From: Pseudomonas sp. FP1742
GTDB taxonomy: Bacteria; Pseudomonadota; Gammaproteobacteria; Pseudomonadales; Pseudomonadaceae
Assembly: GCF_030687145.1 (NCBI RefSeq)
Contig: NZ_CP117460.1
Location: forward strand, 3,100,001-3,164,000
DNA length: 64,000 nucleotides
Reading direction: 5' to 3'
Part shown: positions 16,744 to 26,272 of the stretch, one piece after another
Numbering within the stretch: the stretch's first letter is position 1
How the letters are laid out: each line of letters opens with the position of its first letter
Position numbers and translations under genes: made by a program
Notes under the pieces: model-generated
The model's database searches: none
Told to the model about the DNA's origin: nothing
Seen by the model: the letters and a program-made list of their open reading frames with translations, nothing else

Positions 16744-17915
16744 GCGTGTTCTCCCAAGGGGGCGATGGTAGGGATGCGCAGACAGCTCAGGGCTACCAGC
16801 CACTGCAGCCCGCCGATCACGGCCAGCGCGATCGGCAAGGCTGAAGGAACGCCTGCGGTCATGGCCAGCACCACTAGGGGGCTGACGAACTCACCGGCGA
16901 AGATCGCTGCGGTAAACAGGCCGCTGGCCCGCCCGCGCTGGCTGAAACCGACCTGGGCCATGACCCGGGTGATCAAGGTGGGTAGCATCAGGCCGATGCC
17001 CAGTCCGTTGATAAAAACCGCCAACGAAACCAAGCCGTGACTGCCCGCCCCCGCCATCAACAATCCACCGCTGCCGGCCAACAAAAAAGCCAGCAGCAAC
17101 AGCCACGAAGACCGAGCGCGACCAATCAATCTAAAACTCAGGGCGCCTAGCACTACGCCCACCTGGTTACCGCCCATGGTCATGCCGATCTGCTGCGGCG
17201 CGTCCACGCCCAGCAGGTTAAGCAGGTAGCCAGCCTGCACCGGTACGATGAACAGGCTCATGCCCGCCAGCAACGCCAGCACCAGCAGCGGCAACAACCC
17301 TCGCCATGGCAAGCGGCTCTGGGCGGCCTCAGCCGCCACCAGCGCCCGAGGCTCCCATAGCCACAGCGCCATCAACGGTAGAAGCACTAGACCCACGGCA
17401 TACAAGGCGAACGGCGTGCGCCAGCTGTCCTGGCCCAACTGCCCGCCGATGGCCATAAACAACACCGCCGATAAGGAAGTCGCGACCATCTGCAAGGCAA
17501 ACAGCCGCTCGCGGCGCCCGCCGCTATAGTAGTCGCCCATCAGGGCGGTACAGCAGGTCATAATCGCCGCTTCGGCCACGCCGATGCCGGCGCGGCTTAG
17601 GACAATGGCCTGCAGTGAATCGAGCCACAGAGGCAAAGTCCCGCACAGCGTGTAAATCAGCATCGCCACCAGCAACAGCGGCTTACGCCCGGTACGGTCG
17701 GCGATCATCCCGGCGAACGGCGCCAGTAAGGCAATCATCAGGGCCGGTAGAGTCAGGGCCACCGGAACCAGCACGGCAGCCCCCGGTGTGTTGGCGAAAT
17801 ACACCTGCATGCGTGGCAGCACCGGGGCCAGCAGTACCGCGCCCAGTACCGGCAGGCAGCTGCCGAGCAGCAGCAATAAGGATTGCGGCGTACCGGCTTT
17901 GTATTCAGCCTTCAT
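16740..17915 (-). CDS. Major facilitator superfamily transporter
   Basis: The 391-residue protein has about twelve membrane spans, with the MFS motif GMIADRTGRKPLLL between TM2 and TM3. It is a general drug/metabolite MFS type rather than the AAHS type at 8781. The start is the ATG at 17915, preceded by GGAGGTTCGTC; it overlaps the RND gene end by 11 bases and the SDR start by four. In this operon it could import the substrate or export a product or toxic intermediate. Direction cannot be judged from sequence. Confidence 0.85.
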   Translation of the reverse strand: MKAEYKAGTPQSLLLLLGSCLPVLGAVLLAPVLPRMQVYFANTPGAAVLVPVALTLPALMIALLAPFAGMIADRTGRKPLLLVAMLIYTLCGTLPLWLDSLQAIVLSRAGIGVAEAAIMTCCTALMGDYYSGGRRERLFALQMVATSLSAVLFMAIGGQLGQDSWRTPFALYAVGLVLLPLMALWLWEPRALVAAEAAQSRLPWRGLLPLLVLALLAGMSLFIVPVQAGYLLNLLGVDAPQQIGMTMGGNQVGVVLGALSFRLIGRARSSWLLLLAFLLAGSGGLLMAGAGSHGLVSLAVFINGLGIGLMLPTLITRVMAQVGFSQRGRASGLFTAAIFAGEFVSPLVVLAMTAGVPSALPIALAVIGGLQWLVALSCLRIPTIAPLGEHA

Positions 17916-20385
17916 GACGAACCTCCAGCGCAACCGGGCGTTGAAAAGCCTTGTCCTGCGCTACTGGGTTGCGTGTGGCGACCGGATTCAGTACTGCGGG
18001 TGTGTCTGCAACCGGGCGTTTCTGGGGCAAGAGGAAATACGCCAGCGCCGGCAACAAGATCAGCGCCCCGACCATGTTCCAGACAAACATGAAGGCCAGC
18101 AGCACGCCCATGTCTGCCTGGAATTTGATCGGAGAGAAAATCCAGGTGCCCACGCCGATAGCGAGTGTCACGCCTGTCAGCATGACGACCTTGCCGGTGA
18201 ACAGAAGCGCCTGGTAATAGGCCCGGGACAGGCTTTCGCCTTGGCGAAGCTGGGCCAGCACGATGCTCATGACGTACAACGCATAGTCGACACCGATGCC
18301 TACACCAAGAGCGATAACGGGCAGGGTGGCGACCTTGACGCCCATGCCCAGCGCGACCATCAAGGCTTCACAAAGAATCGATGTGAGCATGAGAGGCAAT
18401 ACTGCACAGAGCACTGCGCGCCACGATCGGAAAGTCACCAGGCAAAGCAGAATGACTGCGCCGTAGACCCACCACAGCATGTCGTGATTCGCCTGTTTCA
18501 CAACGATATTGGTGGCCGCTTCAATGCCTGCACTACCCGCGGCCAGAAGAAACGTGGCATCGCCGGAGTTATTGTTCCTGGCAAAACCTTCAACATTTCC
18601 GACAACGTTGTTGAGCGTGTCGGCCTTATGGTCTTTGAGGTAGGCATAGAGCGTCAACAGGCTGCAGTCATCGTTGTACAAGCCACGTGGGGCTCCCGCG
18701 GTGACCATGTTCAAGGTCGCCTGGTTGTTCACTAACTCGTACCATTTGGGGTTGCCTTCGGAGAGACCAACCAGCACGCGGCGATTTAACAACGCCAAGG
18801 AGTTAGTCGAGTCGACACCCTCAAGTCCGCGAAGCTGCCAATCCAGATCATCAACTCGCTTCAGCGTGTTGTACGTCGAGCACTCCCCAGCGCGAGTCTT
18901 CACCATCACGGCAAATACGTCGCTGCTTGCACCGTAATGCTGTGTTATGAATCCATTGTCACGGTTGTAGCGAGAGTCAGGGCGAAGCTCTGGAGCGCCG
19001 GCATCCAGATCACCAACTTTCAGCTTCAGGCTTACTGCGTAGCCTGCGCAGGCCATGAGCGCAGCGACGATGACGCATAGCGTTGCCCAACGCTTGCGAG
19101 TGAAGAGATCCAGGAAACGCCATACAACGTGTTTCTCTTCGCCACACGCCTCAGCTTCCTCGCCTCGAAGGCTGCGCCGAGCCGCTTTTTGGCTAACGCC
19201 AATGTAGGAGAGCAGTACCGGGAGCAGAATCAGGTTTGTGAAAATGAGGACGGCTACGCCGAGACTGGCGATTACTGCCAGATCCTGGATCACCTGTATC
19301 TTGATGATCATCAGAACTGCGAACCCCACCGCATCACATAGCAACGCAGTCAGGCCGGCCAGGAACAACCGGCGGAATGTAAACCGCGCAGCCACCAGGC
19401 GATGCATCCCGCGCCCTATGTCCTGCATGATGCCATTCATTTTCTGTGCGCCATGGCTCATGCCTATTGCGAACACCAGAAATGGCACCAGCACCGAGTA
19501 AGGGTCAAGTTCGTACCCGAGCAATGGTAGTAAACCCAGCTGCCAAATCACTGCGACCAAAGAGCAGGTCACCACCAGAAAGGTGCTTCGTACGCAACGG
19601 GTGTACCAGTAAAGTACTGCCGCGGTGATCAAGATTGCTGCAGCGAAGAACACTAGAATTTGTTTGAGACCATCGATCAGGTCACCTACAACTTTCGCAA
19701 AACCGGTGATGTGGATCTCAACACCTTGCGCTTGGTATTTAGTACGCAGTTTTTCCAGTTCATGAGCGAAGACGGTGTAATCCAGAGGCTGACCATCAGG
19801 CGTTCGTTCCAACAGTGGCACGTACACAATGCTGGAGCTTTGGTTGAAAGCCACCAACTGTCCGATCTCGTTGGAGCGCTCAACGTTACGCTTAAGGGAT
19901 TCCAGGCTTGCACTGCCGCCGTCGTAGCCATCGGGAATTACCGGGCCGCCTTCCAGCCCTTCCTCGGTGACACCAGTCCAGCGAGTAGATGGCGTCCACA
20001 GCGACTTCATTGCTGCACGGTCAACCCCCGCCAGCAGATACACCTCATCGCTGAGTTGCTGGAGAGTGTGCAAATATTTTTTGTCGTAGATACTCCCCTC
20101 CGGGTTCACTACGGCAATTCGCACAGCATTGCCAAGACCCGCCAGTTCCTGGCGGTGCTCCAGGTAGTTGACGATGTACGGATGCTCACGCGGAATCATC
20201 TTCTCGAAGCTTGCATTGAGTGTCACGCGTGTCGCCTGCCATGCCAGCAGAACTGTCGCGACCAGGCAAAGCAGTACAACCAGGGCACGATGGTTGAAGA
20301 GTGCGCGCTCCAATACGGAGCCGGAGGTGCTGTCGAAGTCGTCGAGACTGCCGGCAGACGGAGTAGGGGAGGTCTTTACGTGCAT
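17905..20385 (-). CDS. RND-superfamily (MMPL-like) transporter
   Basis: The 826-residue inner-membrane protein has two repeats, each with a large periplasmic loop followed by five or six membrane spans (first TM near residue 35; sterol-sensing-like blocks near 250-400 and 640-790). Motifs include LVPFLVFAIGMSHGAQKMNG and VIALGVGIGVDYALYVMSI, typical of RND/MMPL proteins of the hydrophobe type. It starts three bases after the YCF48-like gene. RND proteins of this class co-occur with DUF1302 and DUF1329 proteins in clusters for hydrophobic aromatics and steroids, where transport across the envelope is the presumed role. Confidence 0.87.
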   Translation of the reverse strand: MHVKTSPTPSAGSLDDFDSTSGSVLERALFNHRALVVLLCLVATVLLAWQATRVTLNASFEKMIPREHPYIVNYLEHRQELAGLGNAVRIAVVNPEGSIYDKKYLHTLQQLSDEVYLLAGVDRAAMKSLWTPSTRWTGVTEEGLEGGPVIPDGYDGGSASLESLKRNVERSNEIGQLVAFNQSSSIVYVPLLERTPDGQPLDYTVFAHELEKLRTKYQAQGVEIHITGFAKVVGDLIDGLKQILVFFAAAILITAAVLYWYTRCVRSTFLVVTCSLVAVIWQLGLLPLLGYELDPYSVLVPFLVFAIGMSHGAQKMNGIMQDIGRGMHRLVAARFTFRRLFLAGLTALLCDAVGFAVLMIIKIQVIQDLAVIASLGVAVLIFTNLILLPVLLSYIGVSQKAARRSLRGEEAEACGEEKHVVWRFLDLFTRKRWATLCVIVAALMACAGYAVSLKLKVGDLDAGAPELRPDSRYNRDNGFITQHYGASSDVFAVMVKTRAGECSTYNTLKRVDDLDWQLRGLEGVDSTNSLALLNRRVLVGLSEGNPKWYELVNNQATLNMVTAGAPRGLYNDDCSLLTLYAYLKDHKADTLNNVVGNVEGFARNNNSGDATFLLAAGSAGIEAATNIVVKQANHDMLWWVYGAVILLCLVTFRSWRAVLCAVLPLMLTSILCEALMVALGMGVKVATLPVIALGVGIGVDYALYVMSIVLAQLRQGESLSRAYYQALLFTGKVVMLTGVTLAIGVGTWIFSPIKFQADMGVLLAFMFVWNMVGALILLPALAYFLLPQKRPVADTPAVLNPVATRNPVAQDKAFQRPVALEVRHEG

Positions 20386-20388
20386 GGC

Positions 20389-21447
20389 TCAGTCCGCGAT
20401 TTTGGAGGAAAAAAAAGGCGCCAGGCGCCGCGCGCCTGCCATTCCAACAGCGACTAGGGCGCCATCAGATGTTTCACTGACTGAGGTCAAAGGAAGTCCT
20501 TCGGAAACGGTGATTGGCTGAAAGTGCAGATCTGTAAGTCCGCTCCGCAGGAGGATGCCGGCCTGATTGACGAGCAACAGGTTTTGACCGGCGATGCGAA
20601 TGGCATTGAGGGAAGCAGCAATGGGGTTGTCGACAGTCTGGAAGCTGTTGCCACTATCATCAGAGGAGAACAGCTTGCCTCGCAGGCCTCCGACCAGAAT
20701 CTTCTTATTGGGAAGAATTGCAGCGGCAAAATAACTGCCTTCGTAAGAACCCTTGAGGGCTTCGAACGTGAGGCCGCTATCGATGGAGTGCAACAACAAA
20801 CCTTGCTCACCCGCGATAATGATTTCATCGCCGTCGCGAGCCATCGCATAGAGATGCAGGCCTCGCGGATTTGGAAGGTTCCCCATCCAGGATTGCCAGG
20901 TATTGCCTCCGTCCTTCGTCATCAGCGCAAGACCGTACGCCCCAAGGGCAACGCCATGGTTTGCATCAACGAAGTTCACTACCAACAGAGGCTTGTCGGC
21001 ACCGTCGGCCGACAATCTCTGCGCCACAGCGATTCGCTTTGAATCCCCGGAGTATTGAGCTGCTTGCAACTCAAGGGCAGCCGCTTGCTTTCCATCCAGC
21101 TGCAATTGCCAGCTTTCCCCGCCATCGCTGCTATGCAGCACGACACCGGAGTGACCCACAGCCCAGCCATTCTTCGAGTCAACGAATTGCACGCTGGTCA
21201 ACGTTGTGCTGACGGGGCTCGCGGATTGTCGCCAATGTTGGCCACTATCATCTGACAGCAGCACAACACCGCGTTCGCCGACTGCAACCAGCCGCGAACC
21301 GGCTTGGTTGACGTCCAGGAGCACCGCATGCAGTGCTTGAGATCCGAGTACTGCCTTTTGGGAAAGGACATCGACCGTATCTGCTGCCCAGACCGGCAGC
21401 AACGAGCAACCCGCTGCCATTAGCAAGCCGGAGATTATCTTTTTCAT
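20389..21447 (-). CDS. YCF48/BNR-repeat periplasmic protein
   Basis: The 352-residue protein starts with a signal peptide (MKKIISGLLMAAGCSLLPVWA) and then has repeated SDDSGQHW, SSDGGESW, TKDGGNTW and SIDSGLTF blocks. These are the Asp-box repeats of BNR/YCF48 beta-propellers, a fold also found in the plant photosystem II assembly factor HCF136. The ATG at 21447 is preceded by AGGG. In bacteria this family is regularly encoded beside RND, DUF1302 and DUF1329 genes, where it probably forms a periplasmic accessory of the transport machinery. Confidence 0.85.
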   Translation of the reverse strand: MKKIISGLLMAAGCSLLPVWAADTVDVLSQKAVLGSQALHAVLLDVNQAGSRLVAVGERGVVLLSDDSGQHWRQSASPVSTTLTSVQFVDSKNGWAVGHSGVVLHSSDGGESWQLQLDGKQAAALELQAAQYSGDSKRIAVAQRLSADGADKPLLVVNFVDANHGVALGAYGLALMTKDGGNTWQSWMGNLPNPRGLHLYAMARDGDEIIIAGEQGLLLHSIDSGLTFEALKGSYEGSYFAAAILPNKKILVGGLRGKLFSSDDSGNSFQTVDNPIAASLNAIRIAGQNLLLVNQAGILLRSGLTDLHFQPITVSEGLPLTSVSETSDGALVAVGMAGARRLAPFFSSKIAD

Positions 21448-21504
21448 CGCACGCAACCCTTTTTGTTCTTATTTGATGCAGGCGGGGCTTACGCCCCGCC
21501 AGAA

Positions 21505-22872
21505 TCACCGGACGCCTTCACCCGCCATCGCGTCAGCGGTAAATACCGAGTCCTTGTAGGGCGGCACGATGCGGTATTGCTCGCTCTTCCCGGCAAAAAC
21601 GTCACCGACGAACCATGCACCGGAAAGCAGGTCGTAAAAACCGGTAGTGACTGATGCAGTGCCTGGGAGGTCGGGCAGAGCAACTGGCGAAGTCCACAAC
21701 ACTTTTGCGAGTTGCCCCCGGGCGTCGTAGCGATCACCAAGGACGGCTGTCCAGGTGTCCTCATCGAGGTAATAGGTGCTCTTGGGCATAACGTGTCGAG
21801 CACCGCTCTTCAGGGTCGCTTCAACTACCCAGACACGGTGCAGCTCCCAACGCACGGCGTCGGATTTCATATGGTGCGCGTCGAAGAGTGCTTCGGGGCT
21901 GGAGGCTGTGAATACCCGGTTCGAGTTGTACGGGATGTACAACTCTTTCTTGCCGACCAGCTTCCAGTCGAAGCGGTCAATTCGGCCGGTAAACACATTG
22001 AGCTCGTCGAAGCTCATCACCCCAGCGGTCGCCGGAGTCGGGGTGTCGCAGCAGGCGTTAGGAAGGCGGCGAACTCGGCGCTGGCCAGGGAGGTACGTCC
22101 AGGCAGTGGTGTTGTCGGCATTGATATTCTCAAGACCTGTGATTGCCTCTCCGGCGCGTAATGGTGGGCCGTCGTTCGTCATCCGGATTGACCAGAAGAC
22201 GCCCTTGTCACTGCTGAAACCGGGTAGGTACCAAGGCATTTGAACATCTGCCCGGGAGTCGTTCGTCAGTACATGCTTTCCGTCCGCCGTGGTGAGGTAC
22301 TGAGAGAAATTGGCGTGCCACGAAGCTCCGCGCCAACGCAACAGGTGGTTCCAGATGGCTTCTTCGCCATTCTGGGGGATCGGGAACGGAATACCGCCTG
22401 CCGCGCCTAAAGGCATAGGCCCCGCCGGGCCGCTCGCCAGTTTGCCGCTGGTGGCATTCGCGAAAGTAGCATCGTAAATGGACTGCGGGGCAGCGGCAGT
22501 GCGACGAGTTGGGTACACCACGACCTTGTAGCTGTCCGGGTACTTTTTCAGCATGGCTTGGGTGCCAGCCGACAGCTTATCGGCGTACTGAGCCATGTTC
22601 TGGGCGGTAATGGTGAGCAAAGCCTGGTCGGCCGCGAACGGATCATTGCGCTTGCCGCCTTCCTTGTATGAGGGGTCGGCCTGGGTGAGGCCTCCTTTCC
22701 ACTCCGGAATACTGCCGTCGGCGTTGCCTGCGCGTTGCGCGCCAAATGGAGTCAGCGTCGACTTCAATTTGGCCGCTTCATCGGCGGAGACGGCTGCCAT
22801 TGCCCCATGAGCAAAAAACAGCGAGGCACTCAAGGTGGTGAGCAAAGAGACAAATTTCTTATTGTTTATCAT
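21505..22872 (-). CDS. DUF1329 outer-membrane-associated protein
   Basis: This 455-residue protein begins with a signal peptide ending in FFAHGAMA and then VSADEAAKLKSTLTPFGAQRAGNADG, the usual start of DUF1329 proteins, which have a LolA/LolB-like half-barrel fold. A further family feature is TAWTYLPGQRRVRRLPNACCD near residue 260. It lies 14 bases after the DUF1302 gene and precedes the YCF48 and RND genes, an arrangement repeated across Pseudomonas, Burkholderia and Comamonas. Its likely role is shuttling a hydrophobic compound through the periplasm. Confidence 0.87.
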   Translation of the reverse strand: MINNKKFVSLLTTLSASLFFAHGAMAAVSADEAAKLKSTLTPFGAQRAGNADGSIPEWKGGLTQADPSYKEGGKRNDPFAADQALLTITAQNMAQYADKLSAGTQAMLKKYPDSYKVVVYPTRRTAAAPQSIYDATFANATSGKLASGPAGPMPLGAAGGIPFPIPQNGEEAIWNHLLRWRGASWHANFSQYLTTADGKHVLTNDSRADVQMPWYLPGFSSDKGVFWSIRMTNDGPPLRAGEAITGLENINADNTTAWTYLPGQRRVRRLPNACCDTPTPATAGVMSFDELNVFTGRIDRFDWKLVGKKELYIPYNSNRVFTASSPEALFDAHHMKSDAVRWELHRVWVVEATLKSGARHVMPKSTYYLDEDTWTAVLGDRYDARGQLAKVLWTSPVALPDLPGTASVTTGFYDLLSGAWFVGDVFAGKSEQYRIVPPYKDSVFTADAMAGEGVR

Positions 22873-22886
22873 CGAATAATCCTCGG

Positions 22887-24569
22887 TCAGAAGGTGCGGC
22901 TGACAGTGAAGGCAAGGAAGTCGCGATCTTTGAGCGACTGTTCGAACGTGTAGTGGTTGGCGGCATCAAGGAAGGTATTTTCCGGGCCGTAGTAGTGCGT
23001 ATACGTCAGGCCCAGATTCCAGGTGTTCAGATAGTTGCCTTTGAGCCCGATATTGAGGTCACCGCCGTGATCGGCTCCGAAGCCCGTGCCCAGTGCCTCG
23101 GAGGCACCGTTTGTGTAGCTGGCGCCGATAGGCACGGATAAATCCAGCCCCGGCAGGAACTGGCGATACATAGGTTCGTAAACAAGTCGCAGACTGGTCG
23201 CGTCGCGGTCTGCATTCGGGTCAATGGCGTCTTTGTTTTTGCTGACGCTCATGACTCTGTTCCATGCAATCTCACCGAGGAAATTGGCTTCCGGGACGAT
23301 GAAGTTCGGCTCGAGGCTGGACAGCCATGAGATGTTGGCGTGCAGCGTCCTCCCCGTTGCATACAGAGGGTCATCGTCATTGTTGATCGACTCGCCCGGT
23401 GCAAGAGTGCGCTGGTTGGTGGACGCCAGAGGCTGGTTCCAGCGAGTGGAGAGCTCGCCAGCAATGTTGTAGTTGCCGAGCGTGGTGGAGAAGCTCGCGC
23501 CCAGAGCCTCGATACCTTCCGGATAGACCCAGTAGTACTCGCCGGCTTTGCCCGACTGAGGGTTCAGATTCGCGAAGTCCGGGCGCACGTTCAGCTGTGG
23601 ATTTTTATCATGGAAGCGGATGGCGTAGACGCCCCAGTCCACTGTCTCGGTACGCCAGCGAAGTTGTACGCCGCCTTGCCCCGAGTCCTTCGCATCTTTG
23701 TCCTTACCGTGATAGAACGCCAGCGGTTGGGCACCCGGAAACAGCGGAGCGCCAATGAACATGCGCTCGTTACCTTCACCGAAGCTATCGCTGGTGGAAA
23801 AGTAGCTACCTTCGGCTGGCAGGCGGTTTGCTTCCCATTCGAACTGGTAATAGGCGCCGATGGATACATCCGGAGTCAGTTGGAGCTGGCCAGAGAGCTG
23901 CCGGACTGGACGGATCAACTCCTTGAACTGGGTATTGGGTACCGACAAGGATTTGACTACATCGATTGGCGCCATGCCGCCGGCGATACCATTCATGCCG
24001 TAGAAAAGACTTTCCCCCCACTGCATTGCGTACTGACCCACTCGACCCGAGGCTTGCATGTCGCCGACATCGGTCTTGCCAAACAGGAAGGCATCCAGAA
24101 GCTCACCTTTACGACCATGCAGGGTGCGGGTGTCATGGGTGAATTCGTCATAGGCTACTGAATAGCTATTGGCGCGGGACGGATCGTTATTGTCGCTGCT
24201 GCGGTTGTAGACGTCGTCGTACCATGCGGCTCCGCTCACACGAGCGCCGACGTTTTTGTACGTGATGTCCATTTCAGAGAGCAGATCCAGACGATTGGAG
24301 ATCAGACCCTTGTCGAAGTTACGGTCGCCGTCATCCTGATTGAGCGCTGTTTGGCCATCGATCAATTTGTCGCTCTGACCTTTTGTGCGCCATGCCGAAC
24401 TGTATTTCAGGGTGTTATCCCACCGTGCTCGAAGATCGGGATTCCCCGTATCGAATTCGAAAGCGTGGGCATCAGGTAGTCCTGCGGTGATCGCTAACAT
24501 AGAAATAGCGAATGCAAGAGGTTTGAGTGGTGGTAACGGCCGGGTGGATGCGTGCTTGCAAGACAGCAT
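22887..24569 (-). CDS. DUF1302 outer-membrane porin-like protein
   Basis: The 560-residue protein starts with a basic, hydrophobic leader (cleavage expected near ...PDAHA-FEF). It ends with RDFLAFTVSRTF, a C-terminal aromatic residue typical of outer-membrane beta-barrels. The body is rich in alternating aromatic strands and matches DUF1302 in length. It is likely the outer-membrane pore partner of the DUF1329, YCF48 and RND proteins encoded downstream. It begins 82 bases after the FAD monooxygenase stop; the gap contains a hairpin. Confidence 0.87.
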   Translation of the reverse strand: MLSCKHASTRPLPPLKPLAFAISMLAITAGLPDAHAFEFDTGNPDLRARWDNTLKYSSAWRTKGQSDKLIDGQTALNQDDGDRNFDKGLISNRLDLLSEMDITYKNVGARVSGAAWYDDVYNRSSDNNDPSRANSYSVAYDEFTHDTRTLHGRKGELLDAFLFGKTDVGDMQASGRVGQYAMQWGESLFYGMNGIAGGMAPIDVVKSLSVPNTQFKELIRPVRQLSGQLQLTPDVSIGAYYQFEWEANRLPAEGSYFSTSDSFGEGNERMFIGAPLFPGAQPLAFYHGKDKDAKDSGQGGVQLRWRTETVDWGVYAIRFHDKNPQLNVRPDFANLNPQSGKAGEYYWVYPEGIEALGASFSTTLGNYNIAGELSTRWNQPLASTNQRTLAPGESINNDDDPLYATGRTLHANISWLSSLEPNFIVPEANFLGEIAWNRVMSVSKNKDAIDPNADRDATSLRLVYEPMYRQFLPGLDLSVPIGASYTNGASEALGTGFGADHGGDLNIGLKGNYLNTWNLGLTYTHYYGPENTFLDAANHYTFEQSLKDRDFLAFTVSRTF

Positions 24570-24618
24570 TTAAGTCACCTCATTCTTGTTTTTTTAGGTC
24601 AGTGTTGTATTGCGATCG

Positions 24619-24642
24619 GGTGCGCCACAGGCTTGGCGCACC
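24619..24642 (-). terminator. Hairpin between monooxygenase and DUF1302 genes
   Basis: GGTGCGCC and GGCGCACC form a perfect 8-bp stem with an 8-base loop. There is no following T-tract on the minus strand, so it is more likely an attenuator or mRNA-stabilising hairpin between the enzymatic and envelope modules than a strong terminator. Confidence 0.45.
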
Positions 24643-24651
24643 ACTGCGATA

Positions 24652-25773
24652 TCAGACAGGGTGTGAAGTGACCTCCAGCATTTGCTTAACCAGGGATATG
24701 CGATCGAAGTCGCGATCTTGTTGCATCTCTTTTTCGCCAGCGAATAGAGATTTCTCACTGATGAACTTGCAGCGTTCGAATCGACGATCCATGAAACGTT
24801 GCAGTTGTTCAGCCAAGGTGCCGCCAGAGACGAGTTCCTCGCTCAGGACAACGGCGTCCTCAATCGCCATGCCAGCACCTTGGCCAAGGTGCGGAGTAGT
24901 GGCGTGAGCGGCATCTCCGATGAGCAGGACGCGTCCGTGGTACCAACACTCATCGACGAACACTGCCTCAAGCGGCTTGTAGACAACCTGTGAGTTATCA
25001 GTGATCTGCTCACGCAATTTGCCGATCAGTCCACCAAAGCTGGAGAGGCGCTTGCGAAGCTCCTCCGCCAGGGTTCCTTCATCCATCCAGGGATTGCCCG
25101 GCTCGTGAGACGTGGTGAAGAGATACATCAAGTCATCAGCCAAAGGGACGAGACCCGCGTTACCCGAAGGGCCTTGGTAGTTGGCGAGATGATCGATTTC
25201 GGGGGCGCGTGGAAAGTTGTAACGCCATACGGATTGGCCGGTGAAGCGAGGTTGGTACTTGTCGCCGAACATCAGGTTACGAACCTTGGAGAACAGGCCA
25301 TCAGCGCCTACAACCAGAGAGTAGCGAGCTCGGCTTGCATCGTTGAACAGCACATCGATACCATCCTCGCTCTGCTCAAAACTCTCGATTGAAGTACCTA
25401 GTCGAACGTCGGTGCCGAGTTCGATAGCTGTTTCGCTAAGTACCTTATGAAGGGCTCTGCGGGAGATGCCAACATTGGCTGGGTACTCCGGGCCGGCAAG
25501 GCGCTGCCCAGGAATCCGAACCAGAGGCAGGCCATCGGTGTTGTAGATACCAACGTCTTCGAATGCGTAAGCTGCATCAAGATAAGCATCGAGCAGGCCC
25601 AGCTTCGCCATTTCGCGGACTACGTTGCTTTGCTGGATGATGCCGACGCCGTAGACCGTCCATTCGGTCTTGATCTCGACCAGATCGACTTCAATCCCTT
25701 TACGGCGCAATGCGATGGCGGCACACAAACCACCAATACCACCACCGACGATCAGCACTTTTGCAATATTCAT
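24652..25773 (-). CDS. FAD-dependent aromatic monooxygenase (hydroxylase)
   Basis: This 373-residue protein is a group A flavin monooxygenase. The FAD motif GGGIGG lies near residues 10-15, the DG motif is GADGLFSKVRN near 165, and the second FAD motif is GDAAHATTPHLGQGAGMAIEDA near 285-306. Such enzymes hydroxylate phenolic rings using NAD(P)H and O2, often ortho to an existing hydroxyl to create a catechol for cleavage. An alternative GTG start at 25785 adds four residues. A nod-box-like site ends 100 bases upstream. The pairing with an extradiol dioxygenase mirrors the naringenin 8-hydroxylase plus dioxygenase pair of Herbaspirillum. Confidence 0.87.
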   Translation of the reverse strand: MNIAKVLIVGGGIGGLCAAIALRRKGIEVDLVEIKTEWTVYGVGIIQQSNVVREMAKLGLLDAYLDAAYAFEDVGIYNTDGLPLVRIPGQRLAGPEYPANVGISRRALHKVLSETAIELGTDVRLGTSIESFEQSEDGIDVLFNDASRARYSLVVGADGLFSKVRNLMFGDKYQPRFTGQSVWRYNFPRAPEIDHLANYQGPSGNAGLVPLADDLMYLFTTSHEPGNPWMDEGTLAEELRKRLSSFGGLIGKLREQITDNSQVVYKPLEAVFVDECWYHGRVLLIGDAAHATTPHLGQGAGMAIEDAVVLSEELVSGGTLAEQLQRFMDRRFERCKFISEKSLFAGEKEMQQDRDFDRISLVKQMLEVTSHPV

Positions 25774-25873
25774 GAAGTTACTCACGTGTTGTTCTTGTTC
25801 TCCGCATACTTGATAGATGCGGTCGTTGTTAGTGCGTGGGTTTGAGTTTCCCGAGTGCCGCAGGATTTGACTA

Positions 25874-25910
25874 ATCGAGTCCTCAGATGTGACCTATCGC
25901 GCCGCGCGAT
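25874..25910. promoter_or_regulatory. Nod-box-like site upstream of FAD monooxygenase
   Basis: The sequence fits ATC-N9-GAT-N7-ATC-N9-GAT exactly: ATC at 25874, GAT at 25886, ATC at 25896, GAT at 25908. It overlaps the last codons of the Rieske gene and ends 100 bases before the monooxygenase start. The same spacing occurs at two other sites in this locus. It implies a separate promoter for the monooxygenase and downstream genes. Confidence 0.82.
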
Positions 25911-26269
25911 ACCTCAATGGGTTGGTCGAATGGGTCTATGCACAGAAGAAGCAAACCTTCCTCGCACCGGAACTTAAAAGCGGTTAACGATTGCCCTAAA
26001 CACGGGCCAAATACGCACTCTCCGCTGTCCGGCATGAACTGCGCGCCATGCGCATAGCAAATGACGCGTTGTCCGTCGGCTGATAGGAATCGATTCTTTC
26101 GGTATTCCAGGCGCACATCGAGGTGAGGACAGCTATTGCGATAGACCCGTACCTCTCCTAGATGCAGTAAGGCGAACACGGTGTCGCCGCCTGACCTGAA
26201 GGGATCAAAACCGAGCGCGCGGCCTTCTTTGAGTTGATCGAGAGGGCAGAGCGCTACGCTACGATCCAC
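25883..26269 (-). CDS. Small Rieske [2Fe-2S] protein
   Basis: This 128-residue single-domain protein carries CPH and CYAH, the Cys-X-His and Cys-X2-His pairs of a Rieske cluster. The pairs are 21 residues apart, longer than the usual 15-17 of ferredoxin-type Rieske proteins. It lacks a catalytic iron domain, so it is an electron carrier or accessory rather than an oxygenase. It starts with GTG four bases after the dioxygenase stop. Its partner may be the extradiol dioxygenase (maintaining ferrous iron) or the monooxygenase; neither is shown. Its 3' end contains half of a nod-box-like site. Confidence 0.83.
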   Translation of the reverse strand: MDRSVALCPLDQLKEGRALGFDPFRSGGDTVFALLHLGEVRVYRNSCPHLDVRLEYRKNRFLSADGQRVICYAHGAQFMPDSGECVFGPCLGQSLTAFKFRCEEGLLLLCIDPFDQPIEVSRGAIGHI

Positions 26270-26272
26270 CGC

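Noticed and set aside
17788..18735. Plus-strand 315-codon frame opposite the RND gene
   Set aside because: Complete antisense of strongly supported MFS and RND genes.
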